A stretch of 64,000 nt of DNA from NCBI GenBank assembly GCA_020632885.1, contig JACKEQ010000007.1, positions 62,001 through 126,000 of the forward strand. The letters are read 5' to 3'. The notes under the pieces are model-generated. The model saw only the letters and a list, made by a program, of their open reading frames with translations, was not told the origin of the DNA and did not search any database. This DNA is from Alphaproteobacteria bacterium (GTDB taxonomy: Bacteria > Myxococcota_A > UBA796 > GCA-2862545). Position 1 is the stretch's first letter. Every line of letters begins with the position of its first letter. Positions 47,401 through 56,767 of the stretch are shown in pieces. The translations under genes were made by a program, and so were the position numbers.

Positions 47401-47885
47401 GGAGCTTCGACACCGTAGTGGACTTCGACGATCGAGTACGTCACCTTGCCCTGCGGGGTCTCGACGGACGCCTCGTCGCCCTCGGACTTGCCGATCAGGC
47501 CCCTGGCGATGGGCGACTTGAACGAGATCAGGCGCTGCTCGACGTCCGCCTGGTCTTCGCCGACGATGCGCCACTGGCGCTCCTCGCCCGAGTCGATGTT
47601 CTCGATCTTCACCCAGCAGCCGAACACGACGCGGTCGCTCTTCGGTACGCGGGTGATGTCGATGACCTCAGCGGTGGCGAGCATGCCCTCGAGCAGGCGG
47701 ATGTAGGCGTCGCACTCGGCCTGGCGGGCCTTGGCGTCCTCGAACTCGCTGTTCTCGCTGATGTCGCCGTGGGCCCGGGCCTCCTCGATGTCCCTCACGA
47801 TCTGGAGCCGCTCGATGGACTTCTTGTGGTGGAGCTTCGCGGTGAGGGTGGCATGGCCCTCGGGCGTGACCGGGTTGCGGGTCAT
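47397..47885 (-). CDS. greA: Transcription elongation factor GreA
   Basis: GreA stimulates transcript cleavage by backtracked RNA polymerase. The 162-residue protein has the N-terminal coiled coil with the acidic tip in ARAHGDISENSEFEDAK (Asp and Glu at the loop). The C-terminal FKBP-like domain reads ADVEQRLISFKSPIARGLIGKSEGDEASVETP by position 115-145. ATG 47885 has GGAGGCACGA upstream. Coupled to the RecG-like gene. Length usual for GreA. Confidence 0.95.
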   Translation of the reverse strand: MTRNPVTPEGHATLTAKLHHKKSIERLQIVRDIEEARAHGDISENSEFEDAKARQAECDAYIRLLEGMLATAEVIDITRVPKSDRVVFGCWVKIENIDSGEERQWRIVGEDQADVEQRLISFKSPIARGLIGKSEGDEASVETPQGKVTYSIVEVHYGVEAP

Positions 47886-47981
47886 TCGTGCCTCCGTGGG
47901 TCGGAGTGGGGATGCGGGGTGTGACCGACTCCCCTAATGCGATTGGGTCCGCATGGGTGGGGACGGTCTGGCGGGCCCAGC

Positions 47982-48384
47982 CTAGCGGAGATCGCCGTGC
48001 GGGTCGATGGTCGCGGTGGAGTCGAAGGCGAGCGGCACGTCGCGGCCGGCCACCTTGAGCATGACGGTCCACGCGCAGCGCACGGTGCGGGCCTCCCCCA
48101 CCGCCTCCAGCGCGCAGTCCGCGGGCGAGGTGTGCCGACCGATGTGCTGGTCGGCGAACTCGAACCGCAGGCGCTCGTCGGCCCGGGCGCGTCCGAAGTC
48201 CCGCCAGTCGAGGGCCACGACGCGCACGATGCCGTCGATGCGGAAGTCGTCGCGGACGTACGGGTACAGGAAGGCGGCGGCCGCCGACACGAGCCCGATG
48301 CCGAGCAGGATCACGAACAGCGCGACCCAGCGCAGCAGGCGGCCCACGAAGGACCTCCGGGGAGCGGGCTCCACGGCGTCGGCG

Positions 48385-48392
<8 letters not shown>
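47982..48392 (-). CDS. Small membrane protein of unknown function
   Basis: The 136-residue protein has one membrane helix near residues 20-45 (WVALFVILLGIGLVSAAAAFLYPYV). Its beta-rich outer domain has two cysteines (CALEAVGEARTVRCAW) that may form a disulphide. No family is recognised. The ATG at 48392 overlaps the lepA stop by 8 bp, so it is co-translated with lepA. The 96 bp between it and greA (47886-47981) hold nothing I can assign. Confidence 0.65.
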
Positions 48393-50196
<1,804 letters not shown>

Positions 50197-50311
50197 GTGG
50201 GCTCCCGTCGCGCCTCCGGGGATGCGGAGGCCGGCGCCGGAAGGTATCCCGCTGTGCTGCCGTGCGGTCCTCCGTCCACGGTACGCTGCCGGTCCGGCCC
50301 CTGTGGGGCGC

Positions 50312-50339
50312 TTGACGCACACGGGGCCTGTGTTACCTC
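50312..50339 (+). promoter_or_regulatory. rpsT promoter
   Basis: TTGACG (50312-50317), 16 bp, TACCTC (50334-50339), about 68 bp upstream of the rpsT GTG. Confidence 0.65.
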
Positions 50340-50406
50340 CGACTGTCGCTCGCGGCCCTCGGCCCGCCGGCCCACCTCTTCGAATCACTTCCTCCTGGAG
50401 ACTCGC

Positions 50407-50670
50407 GTGGCCAACCACAAGGACGCCATCAAGCGCAACAAGCAGAACGAGAAGCGCCGTCAGGCGAACCGGCACTACCGGAGCGTGATGCGCAACCAGA
50501 TCAAGCGCGTGCGCGCCGCGGTGGACTCCGGTGACAAGTCGGCGGCCAGCGAGGAGCTCCGCAAGGCCGTCAGCGTGATCCAGCGCGTGGCCGGCAAGCG
50601 CGTCATCCACAAGAACCAGGCGGCCCGTCGCTGCGCGCGTCTCAACGCCGCCGTGCACGCCATGGAGTAG
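50407..50670 (+). CDS. rpsT: 30S ribosomal protein bS20
   Basis: The 87-residue basic protein begins VANHKDAIKRNKQNEKRRQ and ends HKNQAARRCARLNAAVHAME, the typical bS20 layout of three long helices that bind 16S rRNA. The start is GTG 50407 with GGAGACTCGC upstream. E. coli rpsT starts with TTG and is autoregulated; a weak start here may serve the same purpose (inference). Confidence 0.96.
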   Translation: MANHKDAIKRNKQNEKRRQANRHYRSVMRNQIKRVRAAVDSGDKSAASEELRKAVSVIQRVAGKRVIHKNQAARRCARLNAAVHAME

Positions 50671-50692
50671 GGCTCCCCGCCCTTCTCGCAGT

Positions 50693-50730
50693 GAGCCGTC
50701 GAGCGCTGGTCGCCGACGGCTCTTCTGCTC
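50693..50730 (+). terminator. rpsT terminator
   Basis: GAGCCGTCG and CGACGGCTC form a 9-bp stem with a 12-nt loop, followed by TTCTGCTC. It sits between convergent rpsT and holA. Confidence 0.7.
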
Positions 50731-50751
50731 AGGGCGTCCGTGAGAGGGCGG

Positions 50752-51747
50752 TCAGGTGACCCAGCCCACCACGAGGCGCTCGAGGATCCTGCGGTCGCCC
50801 GCGCGGTGGTTGTTCATCTGGAACGCTGCGTCCGCGAGGCGTCCGAGCACCACGTCCGTGCCGGGCAGGCCGCCGTTGACGGCCGTGCGCACCACCCGGA
50901 CCTCGAAGCTCTTCATGTTGCCCGCCCGCCCCGCCTGGGCGTCGTCGGCGCCACGTCGGATCGCATCCGCGACGGCCGTGACGCTGCGGAGCTTGAAGGT
51001 GATCGTGGCGAGCACGTGCCGCGGGTCGAGCCCGTCTCCGAGGACCCTCTGCAGGTGCGCCAGGCTCGCCTCCCGGTCGCGTCGCACGAGGGCCGAGGTG
51101 AGATCCCAGATCACCGCGTCCGCGACGAGCGCGCAGAGGATCTCGACGTCCGGAGGGCGGATGGTGGGCTCGTCGCCCACGTAGAGCACGAGCTTCTCGA
51201 TCTCCCGTTCCAGCCGGCCCAGATCGGGGCCCACGAGGTCCACGAGGGCCCTGGCGGCCGCGGGCTCGAGGACCTTCCCGAGACCCTGTGCGCGCTCGGT
51301 GGCGAACCGGCGCGGGTCCGGCTCGGACTTCCGGTCGAGGATCCAGCCTCCCGCCGCTCCGACGGCCTTCTCGACGGGGGTGCTCCAGCGCTTCGTCCCC
51401 TTCTCCACCTTCGGGAACCCCGATCCCAGCAGCACGAGCACGGTGCTCGGCGACGGGGAGGTGAGGTAGCCGAGCAGCGCGTCGAAGAACGCGTTCTCGC
51501 CGAGCTCGACGTCCTTCACGACCACCAGCCGTGTCTCCGCCATCATGGGCAGCGTGCGCGCCGCTGCGATCGCCGCGGGCCCCCCCTCGTCCGCACGGTA
51601 CGTACCGTGGTTGAACGCAGCCAGACCGAGCGTGGGCTGGCACGCGCGCTCCACCAGCTCCCACGCGCCACGCCGGTGGGGCTCCGCGGGATGGAGCAGC
51701 AGATAGACCGGTGCGGGACGCGGCGTGAACGTGCTCTCGAGGGACAA
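50752..51747 (-). CDS. holA: DNA polymerase III subunit delta
   Basis: HolA opens the sliding clamp in the clamp-loader complex. The 331-residue protein is divergent but keeps the delta plan: a strand-rich first domain (VYLLLHPAEP, RLVVVKDVELG), TVLVLLGSGFPK, then a three-helix region (DLGRLEREIEKLVLYVGD, then DAVIWDLTSALVRRDREASLAHLQRVLGDG) and a C-terminal collar (ILERLVVGWVT). The start is TTG 51747; no ATG or GTG fits better. It diverges from the beta-barrel gene. Confidence 0.85.
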   Translation of the reverse strand: MSLESTFTPRPAPVYLLLHPAEPHRRGAWELVERACQPTLGLAAFNHGTYRADEGGPAAIAAARTLPMMAETRLVVVKDVELGENAFFDALLGYLTSPSPSTVLVLLGSGFPKVEKGTKRWSTPVEKAVGAAGGWILDRKSEPDPRRFATERAQGLGKVLEPAAARALVDLVGPDLGRLEREIEKLVLYVGDEPTIRPPDVEILCALVADAVIWDLTSALVRRDREASLAHLQRVLGDGLDPRHVLATITFKLRSVTAVADAIRRGADDAQAGRAGNMKSFEVRVVRTAVNGGLPGTDVVLGRLADAAFQMNNHRAGDRRILERLVVGWVT

Positions 51748-51772
51748 GGGGCGCTGGCTCCGCGGGTCTCGG

Positions 51773-51802
51773 TTGACAGGGCGTCAGGGGAAGCGGTACC
51801 TA
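51773..51802 (+). promoter_or_regulatory. Promoter of the beta-barrel gene
   Basis: TTGACA (51773-51778), 18 bp, TACCTA (51797-51802), 23 bp before the ATG at 51826. Confidence 0.7.
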
Positions 51803-51825
51803 ACAGCTTCCCCTGGAGGATCAGG

Positions 51826-52587
51826 ATGCTCCGCACCCTCGGGCTCTTCGCGGTGCTCGCGCCCCTCACCGCCCTGGCGGCAGAAGGCGAAGCCACCGTC
51901 GATCCCGCCCCCACCACCGACGCTCCCGAGACGGACGGCCGGAAGTTCCAGATGGAGGTCGGGTTCCGTGGGCGCATGGTGAGCGTGCCCGGCGGGGTGC
52001 TCGACATCTGGTACGAGAACGAGACGGCCGACTTCTGGCCTCTCCCGGGCGACAGGCGGCCGCGAATCAAGGGATACGCGGGAGGCCTCGAGTTCCTCGT
52101 GAAGGGTGACACCGCGAACTCGATCTTCTACGTCGAGTACATCAAGTCCCTCATGAAGGCCGGCTACTGGGACGATCGTGACGGCAACGACAACCCGCTC
52201 ACCGGCGAGTACCTCGAGCCGTCCGACAGCCTCGGGCTGATCACGCTGGGTGCCAACTACGCCTACGAGGCCAAGGTCGTGCACCCGGACCGCACGCACA
52301 AGCGCTTCGGCTGGTCGCTCCTCGTGGGCGGCGGGCTCGGGGTGGCCTTCCGCACGGGCTCGATCAATCGCTGGGTCCAGGGGCCGGACGGCGAGCCCGC
52401 CTACAAGCGCTACCAGTCGGGCCTGCCGTCCGACGACCAGAAGGCCAACGTGCCGCCGGCCGTGCTCCCGATGGTCGACATCAACGGCGGCATGCGCTTC
52501 ACCTTCGGCGACCGCCTCTCTCTGCGCTTCGAGGGCGGCCTGCACACGATGGTCTACTACGGCACCTCGGTGGGCCTGTCGTTCTGA
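51826..52587 (+). CDS. Outer-membrane beta-barrel protein
   Basis: ATG 51826 follows CTGGAGGATCAGG. The 253-residue product has a signal peptide (LGLFAVLAPLTALAA) with likely cleavage after ALA. Alternating amphipathic strands follow (FQMEVGFRGRMVSVPG, WSLLVGGGLGVAFRTG, MRFTFGDRLSLRFEGG), ending in VGLSF, with the terminal Phe recognised by the barrel-assembly machinery. Barrel size about 8 to 10 strands (estimate). Function unknown. Own promoter. Confidence 0.8.
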   Translation: MLRTLGLFAVLAPLTALAAEGEATVDPAPTTDAPETDGRKFQMEVGFRGRMVSVPGGVLDIWYENETADFWPLPGDRRPRIKGYAGGLEFLVKGDTANSIFYVEYIKSLMKAGYWDDRDGNDNPLTGEYLEPSDSLGLITLGANYAYEAKVVHPDRTHKRFGWSLLVGGGLGVAFRTGSINRWVQGPDGEPAYKRYQSGLPSDDQKANVPPAVLPMVDINGGMRFTFGDRLSLRFEGGLHTMVYYGTSVGLSF

Positions 52588-52624
52588 CCTCACAGCGGCG
52601 GGGGATCGGCAGCCCGCTCGCGGG

Positions 52625-52653
52625 TTGCGACGTCCGCCGCGACGCGCTATCCA
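52625..52653 (+). promoter_or_regulatory. rpsU promoter
   Basis: TTGCGA (52625-52630), 17 bp, TATCCA (52648-52653), 67 bp before the rpsU start. Confidence 0.6.
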
Positions 52654-52720
52654 CCGTGGTGCTCTCGCGCTGGAGACGATCGGCGTCGACAACGGGCAGC
52701 GCGAGCTCTGGAGAGACACC

Positions 52721-52939
52721 TTGATTCTGGTCACCGTCCGCGAGAACGAGCCCTTCGAGAAGGCCCTCCGTCGCTTCCGCCGTAAGGTCGAGCGTGAAGG
52801 CATCCGGAAGGACATCAAGAAGAACAGCTTCTACCTGAAGCCCGGCGAGAAGCGTCGCCTCAAGCAGCGCCTGGCCGAGAAGCGTCGGCGGAAGGCCATG
52901 CGCCGCGCCGCGCGTCGGGCTGCCAAGCAGTCGCGCTGA
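52721..52939 (+). CDS. rpsU: 30S ribosomal protein bS21
   Basis: The 72-residue, strongly basic protein reads VTVRENEPFEKALRRFRRK early and ends in an Arg/Lys-rich helix (KRRRKAMRRAARRAAKQSR). This is the bS21 pattern; the protein takes part in initiation on the 30S subunit. The start is TTG 52721 with GGAGAG 7 nt upstream; no ATG lies in frame nearby. A hairpin follows at once. Confidence 0.94.
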   Translation: MILVTVRENEPFEKALRRFRRKVEREGIRKDIKKNSFYLKPGEKRRLKQRLAEKRRRKAMRRAARRAAKQSR

Positions 52940-52941
52940 CG

Positions 52942-52963
52942 GCGGGCGGCTCTGGCCGCCTGC
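52942..52963 (+). terminator. rpsU terminator-like hairpin
   Basis: GCGGGCGGC and GCCGCCTGC pair over 9 bp (one G-U) with TCTG loop, just after the rpsU stop. No T tract. Confidence 0.55.
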
Positions 52964-53002
52964 GCACCCCTGCCGGGCTCTCGGCGCGATGTGACGCGTC
53001 GT

Positions 53003-53728
53003 TCAGCGGGCAGCGAGGATGCGCTCTTGATAGGCCCGCGCCTCCGGTGAGGCGGGGGTCTTCTTCGTGAGGGCCGGAGGCTCTCCGTCCGCCAGGACGT
53101 GGAGATCCACCCACACCGCTCCCTCCGACGGGTCGTCGCTCGCACGGGACAGCGCCCGCAGCGCCGTGCCGGGCTCACCGTCCCGACGCTCGTCCCACAG
53201 GGACGCGAGGGCTCCCGCCCAGCGCCATGCGGGCTTGCCGTCTGCGGTGGCCGGTACCTCGAGGAGGGCGTCCACACGGGTCTCGTCGAGGGCCGAGGCC
53301 GCGAGGCCGAAGTCCGCTGCCCAGCGCATCCAGGCGAGCGCTGCCCAGCTCGCACAGGCACGCCGTTCCTCGGGGACCTCGGCGAGGGCCTCGGTGAGCG
53401 AGACCTCGAGGCGCAGCGCGCTCACCCGCGGGTCCGCGAGCACGCACTCCCAGCCGCGTTCCCTGGCGTCGGCGAACGTCCGGACGCGCTTCGTGGCATC
53501 GGGCTCCATGAGCCCCCTCGCGACCCCGAGCCGCACCTCCCGCCACGCGAGCCCCGGCGCTTCGGGTGCGATGGCCCTGGCGGCCTCGACGGCCTCGGCG
53601 ACGGGCTGGAAGCCCTTGGTGGCCCGCACGACCCATGCAGCATCGATCGCGGCGAGGGCGGCGGCGAGCTGCTCGTCCTTCTGGACGCGCGACTTCGGGC
53701 AGGCGAGCAGGAGCGGGAGCAGCAGCAC
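53003..53728 (-). CDS. Probable lipoprotein of unknown function
   Basis: GTG 53728 gives VLLLPLLLACPKS, where LLAC is a lipobox. The mature part is an Ala/Glu-rich helical protein (LAAALAAIDAAWVVRATKGF, WAALAWMRWAADFGL) with TPR-like spacing, and ends EARAYQERILAAR. No enzyme motif. Total 241 aa. It diverges from the TlpA-like gene with only 24 bp between start codons, too little for two ordinary promoters with leaders. The longer in-frame start near 54268 would cross that gene and is rejected. Confidence 0.65.
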   Translation of the reverse strand: MLLLPLLLACPKSRVQKDEQLAAALAAIDAAWVVRATKGFQPVAEAVEAARAIAPEAPGLAWREVRLGVARGLMEPDATKRVRTFADARERGWECVLADPRVSALRLEVSLTEALAEVPEERRACASWAALAWMRWAADFGLAASALDETRVDALLEVPATADGKPAWRWAGALASLWDERRDGEPGTALRALSRASDDPSEGAVWVDLHVLADGEPPALTKKTPASPEARAYQERILAAR

Positions 53729-53752
53729 GACCCGGACGTTATCCTGACGCCG

Positions 53753-54241
53753 ATGACCGCGCTGTTCGCCCTGCTCGCCTGCATGCCCGAGCCCCCTCCG
53801 CTCCCCGAGCCGCCCCCCGCGCCCGCCGGCGTGCGGTCCCTCGCCATCCAGCCCCTGGTGGACGAGCTCTCCGCACCCCGCCAGCGCCCGCGGGTCTACA
53901 ACTTCTGGGCCACCTGGTGTGGCCCGTGCCTCGCGGAGCTCCCAGCGCTGCGGCAGTTCGGGCGCGCGCACCCCGAGGTCGACGTGGTGTTCGTGAACGT
54001 CGACATGCCGAGCCTGCTCGACACCCGCGTGAAGCCCACCGTGGCCCGCATGGACCTCGAGGGCTTCGAGCACATCGCGCTCGACTCGGACGACCCCGCC
54101 TACGCGCTCAACCGCGTGCAGGGCTGGCCCAACAGCGTGCCCGTCACCCTCGTGGTGTCGTCCACCGGCGAGCGCGTGAAGCAGTTCAACACGCGCGTCG
54201 ACGAGCGGATCCTGACCCACGCGCTGAGCGGGGTCCACTGA
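53753..54241 (+). CDS. TlpA/ResA-like thioredoxin lipoprotein
   Basis: The 162-residue protein starts MTALFALLACMPEP, with the lipobox LLAC at Cys10. A Pro-rich tether precedes a thioredoxin fold with the redox site WCGPC (C56, C59), then VDVVFVNVDMPS and the cis-Pro region NSVPVTLVV. TlpA-like proteins reduce disulphides in the periplasm, for instance in cytochrome c maturation. The stop codon lies 1 bp before the tRNA-Leu gene. Confidence 0.9.
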   Translation: MTALFALLACMPEPPPLPEPPPAPAGVRSLAIQPLVDELSAPRQRPRVYNFWATWCGPCLAELPALRQFGRAHPEVDVVFVNVDMPSLLDTRVKPTVARMDLEGFEHIALDSDDPAYALNRVQGWPNSVPVTLVVSSTGERVKQFNTRVDERILTHALSGVH

Positions 54242-54242
54242 C

Positions 54243-54324
54243 GCCCGGATGGTGGAACCGGTAGACACGGGGGACTTAAAATCCCCTCCCGCGAGGGGTG
54301 CGGGTTCGAGCCCCGCTCCGGGCA
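54243..54324 (+). tRNA. tRNA-Leu (anticodon TAA)
   Basis: An 82-nt class II tRNA. Acceptor stem GCCCGGA/TCCGGGC, anticodon stem GGGGA/TCCCC with loop CTTAAAA (anticodon TAA, codon UUA), a long variable arm (TCCCGCGAGGG region) and T arm GCGGG-TTCGAGC-CCCGC. Discriminator A at 54324, CCA not encoded. Confidence 0.96.
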
Positions 54325-54328
54325 GTCC

Positions 54329-54760
54329 CTACATGGCGTTCCACCGGCGCTGCATCTCCTCCGGCTCCACCGACTCGATGTCGTGGCCCACCAGCCACTC
54401 GTGGCCGAACGGATCGCGGAAGGCTCCGGAGCGCTCTCCGTAGAACTGGTCGCGCACGGGCCTGACGACGGTGGCCCCCGCGTCCACCGCGCGCGCGACG
54501 ACGGCATCCGCATCGTCCACGTGCAGGTGGATGCCGCACCCGGTGTTGCCCGTCGGCGCCAGGATGCCCATCTCGGGGTACGCCGCCGAGACCATGATCA
54601 CGATGCCCTCGGCGAGCTCGACCTCCGCGTGGCCCACGCGCCCGTCCGCAGGGTCGACCAGGCGGAATCGCTCCCGTCCGCCGAACACGTCGCAGTACCA
54701 GCGCACGGCGGCGTCGCCATCGGACACCCGCAGGTAGGGAAAACACTCGTGAATCGCCAT
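54329..54760 (-). CDS. VOC (glyoxalase/PhnB-like) family protein
   Basis: The 143-residue protein shows two beta-alpha-beta-beta-beta units: CFPYLRVSDGDAAVRWYCDVFGG with VGHAEVELAEGIVIMV, and GIHLHVDDADAVVARAVDAGA with SGAFRDPFGHEWLVG. This is the VOC fold; PhnB-like members are often metal-binding enzymes or resistance proteins of unclear substrate. ATG 54760 has GGAGGTCGAG upstream. It lies after the AraC-type regulator on the same strand. Confidence 0.88.
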   Translation of the reverse strand: MAIHECFPYLRVSDGDAAVRWYCDVFGGRERFRLVDPADGRVGHAEVELAEGIVIMVSAAYPEMGILAPTGNTGCGIHLHVDDADAVVARAVDAGATVVRPVRDQFYGERSGAFRDPFGHEWLVGHDIESVEPEEMQRRWNAM

Positions 54761-54782
54761 CTCGACCTCCTGATGGCCTCCC

Positions 54783-55559
54783 CTACCGCGCTCCCCGTCC
54801 CTCCCGCTTGAAGGAATCGGAGGCAGCGACGTGGGCCACGGCCTCCGGACGCCGCCCCGCACGCCAGTGGGTGAGCGTCGACCCCGCCACCGCCCGGAAG
54901 TCCCGACAGAGGTGCGCGTGGTCGGCGAAGCCCACGAGCTCTGCCAGATGAGCTCCGTCCTCCGCGGTGTCCGCGAGGTCCATCGCACGACGGACACGCC
55001 GCACGCGCGCCCAACGCACGGGAGCCAGCCCGACGTCGTCGTGGAACCATGCGCCCAGGGTGCGCGCCGTGCACCCCGCCCGCATGGCGGCGGCCTCCAC
55101 GGGCAGACCGCGCTCCAGGGCGCCCAGGGCCAGCGGCAGCCCCCCGCGCACGGGCCCCTCGCGGAGGACCTCCAGGAGCGCGGCCTCCACGGCACCCAGA
55201 TCGCCCTCCTCGAGGGCTCCCTGCACCCTCTCGGCCCGGCGCCCCCAGACGTCACCCAGATCCACGTGCAGGCCGGCGACCGCCCGGCTGGACGTCCCGA
55301 ACAGGAGCGGGATGGCACCCGGGAGCAGCTCGACGCCCACAGAGGTGCCCGGCCCCGCCCGTCGCGCGTGGGACGTGAAGCGCGGCCCCGCGAGCACGCC
55401 CGCCTGCCCGTGCACACCGTCGACCTCGATGCGGCCGCCCACGCGCCAGACCATGTGTGCCCCGCCGCTCGGGATCACCCGCTCCAGCCCGCGATGACCG
55501 CGGTCCGGCGAACACCACACCCGCCGGACCACGTGCCGCAGGGCCGGATGCACGGTCAT
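54783..55559 (-). CDS. AraC-family transcriptional regulator
   Basis: The 258-residue protein has an N-terminal sensor domain (VIPSGGAHMVWRVGGRIEVDG, GVELLPGAIPLLFG) of the kind seen in DUF6597-type AraC proteins. The C-terminal pair of helix-turn-helices reads AAAMRAGCTARTLGAWFHDDVGLAPVRWARVRR and LVGFADHAHLCRDFRAVAGSTLTHWR by position 165-235. It probably controls the following VOC gene (22 bp apart). The ATG overlaps the acyltransferase stop (ATGA). Confidence 0.87.
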   Translation of the reverse strand: MTVHPALRHVVRRVWCSPDRGHRGLERVIPSGGAHMVWRVGGRIEVDGVHGQAGVLAGPRFTSHARRAGPGTSVGVELLPGAIPLLFGTSSRAVAGLHVDLGDVWGRRAERVQGALEEGDLGAVEAALLEVLREGPVRGGLPLALGALERGLPVEAAAMRAGCTARTLGAWFHDDVGLAPVRWARVRRVRRAMDLADTAEDGAHLAELVGFADHAHLCRDFRAVAGSTLTHWRAGRRPEAVAHVAASDSFKREGRGAR

Positions 55560-56323
55560 GCCGCGTCCTTCAGCAGGTCCTTCACGGCCTTCCAGCAGGC
55601 CACGGCGAAGTCCTCCTCGCTCGCGAAGTCCTTCGGCCAGAGCGTGGCGCCGAACACCACGCCCACCTCCTTGCCGGGGTACGCCGCGAACCGCCCGACC
55701 GGCAGGACGTCCTCGGTGTGGCTCACGGCGCAGGGGACCACGGGGATGCCGTCGTTCCACGCGTCCCGCGGCAGCGTCAGGAACACCTTGCGACGCAGGT
55801 TGCCGTCCTTGCTGCGCGTGCCCTCCGGGAAGACCTGGAGCCGGTGGCCTCCCTTCACCAGCTTCAGGACCTCCTTCCGTGCCCAGGCGCGGTGCCCGCG
55901 GTCGCGCCGGTCGAAGAACACCGCACCGCTCAGGTGCCCGAAGAGCCCGATCACGGGGATGTAGAGGATCTCCCTCTTCGAGAGCCCGTTGGACAGCCCG
56001 TAGGCGATGAGGAGCATGGGGTCGAGCCAGCTCCGGTGGTTGCACACGAGGATGGCGCCCTGACCTGGTGGGAGGTCGATCGTGCCCGTGATGCGCGGCC
56101 GACAGAGCAGCACGCCCCGAATGCAGAGCCACGCCCACACCGCCGCTCCCCGGATCGTGTAGCGCTCCCTGCGTCCGCGTGGGAGCACGGCGAACGGCAG
56201 CACCATCGTGCAGCCCACGACCAGCCCCAGGACCACGGCCCAGAAGCACGACCAGAGGGCGAACAGGCGGGTGGACAGCGCGAGCTCCAGATTCCGGGGT
56301 CCAGAACGGAAACGACCCTCCAC
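55556..56323 (-). CDS. 1-acyl-sn-glycerol-3-phosphate acyltransferase (PlsC-like)
   Basis: It transfers an acyl group to lysophosphatidic acid in phospholipid synthesis. Two hydrophobic helices (residues 20-45 and 60-75) anchor it. The catalytic NHRSWLD (H96, D101) and the substrate motif FPEGTRS (165-171) are present. GTG 56323 is the only ordinary start in frame before the first helix, but it falls inside the tRNA terminator hairpin; a non-standard start a little downstream (GGAGCTCGC site) is possible. Length 255 aa is usual. Confidence 0.85.
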   Translation of the reverse strand: MEGRFRSGPRNLELALSTRLFALWSCFWAVVLGLVVGCTMVLPFAVLPRGRRERYTIRGAAVWAWLCIRGVLLCRPRITGTIDLPPGQGAILVCNHRSWLDPMLLIAYGLSNGLSKREILYIPVIGLFGHLSGAVFFDRRDRGHRAWARKEVLKLVKGGHRLQVFPEGTRSKDGNLRRKVFLTLPRDAWNDGIPVVPCAVSHTEDVLPVGRFAAYPGKEVGVVFGATLWPKDFASEEDFAVACWKAVKDLLKDAA

Positions 56324-56340
56324 CGGGAAGGTGGAGGGTC
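56314..56340 (-). terminator. Terminator of tRNA-Ala(GGC)
   Basis: An 11-bp perfect stem GACCCTCCACC/GGTGGAGGGTC with a 5-nt loop, followed on the minus strand by GTTTCCGTT. It overlaps the start of the acyltransferase gene. Confidence 0.8.
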
Positions 56341-56347
56341 GTGTGAG

Positions 56348-56420
56348 TGGAGGAGATGGGGATCGAACCCACGACCTCTAGAATGCCATTCTAGCGCTCT
56401 CCCAGCTGAGCTACACCCCC
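56348..56420 (-). tRNA. tRNA-Ala (anticodon GGC)
   Basis: Minus-strand cloverleaf: acceptor GGGGGTG/CTCCTCC with the G3:U70 pair but a U6-U67 mismatch, D stem GCTC/GAGC, anticodon stem CTAGA/TCTAG with loop ATGGCAT, T arm GTGGG-TTCGATC-CCCAT. Discriminator A at 56348. CCA not encoded. Confidence 0.93.
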
Positions 56421-56767
56421 GGACTCCGGCTTCCCGAAGCACCCTCTGTGTAATCAGAGCCCTCGGGCGTGGCAAGGGGGGCGCCCCCCGCTGCGCGATC
56501 CAGCTCAGCTTCTATGGCTTCGATCCTCTCCATCGCCTTGCGGAGCGCGGGATGATCGATCTCGCCGGCCAGGACGAGCTGCTGGGCGGTCTTGCCGAGC
56601 CGCATCCAGAAGTGGTCGCGGTCCTTCCGGAGCTGCCGGAGCTCGAGCCGGCGACGGCTGCTCTCGGCGGCCCGCTCGACCTCGACCCGCCCACGGCGCA
56701 CGATGCGCCGCACCACGGCTCCGAGCATCTCGGCGACGATGGCCCCGTCGTCCCTGGGTTCGCTCAT
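56411..56767 (-). CDS. Small coiled-coil hypothetical protein
   Basis: The 118-residue protein starts MSEPRDDGAIVAEMLGAVVRRIVRRGRVEVERAAE and is mostly one charged helix (RLELRQLRKDRDHFWMRLGKTAQQL, then MERIEAIEAELD) likely to form a coiled coil. No family recognised. ATG 56767 has AAGGAGCC upstream and overlaps the preceding stop (ATGA). Its own stop codon lies inside the first 10 nt of tRNA-Ala(GGC), so the mRNA and tRNA overlap. Confidence 0.7.
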   Translation of the reverse strand: MSEPRDDGAIVAEMLGAVVRRIVRRGRVEVERAAESSRRRLELRQLRKDRDHFWMRLGKTAQQLVLAGEIDHPALRKAMERIEAIEAELDRAAGGAPLATPEGSDYTEGASGSRSPGV

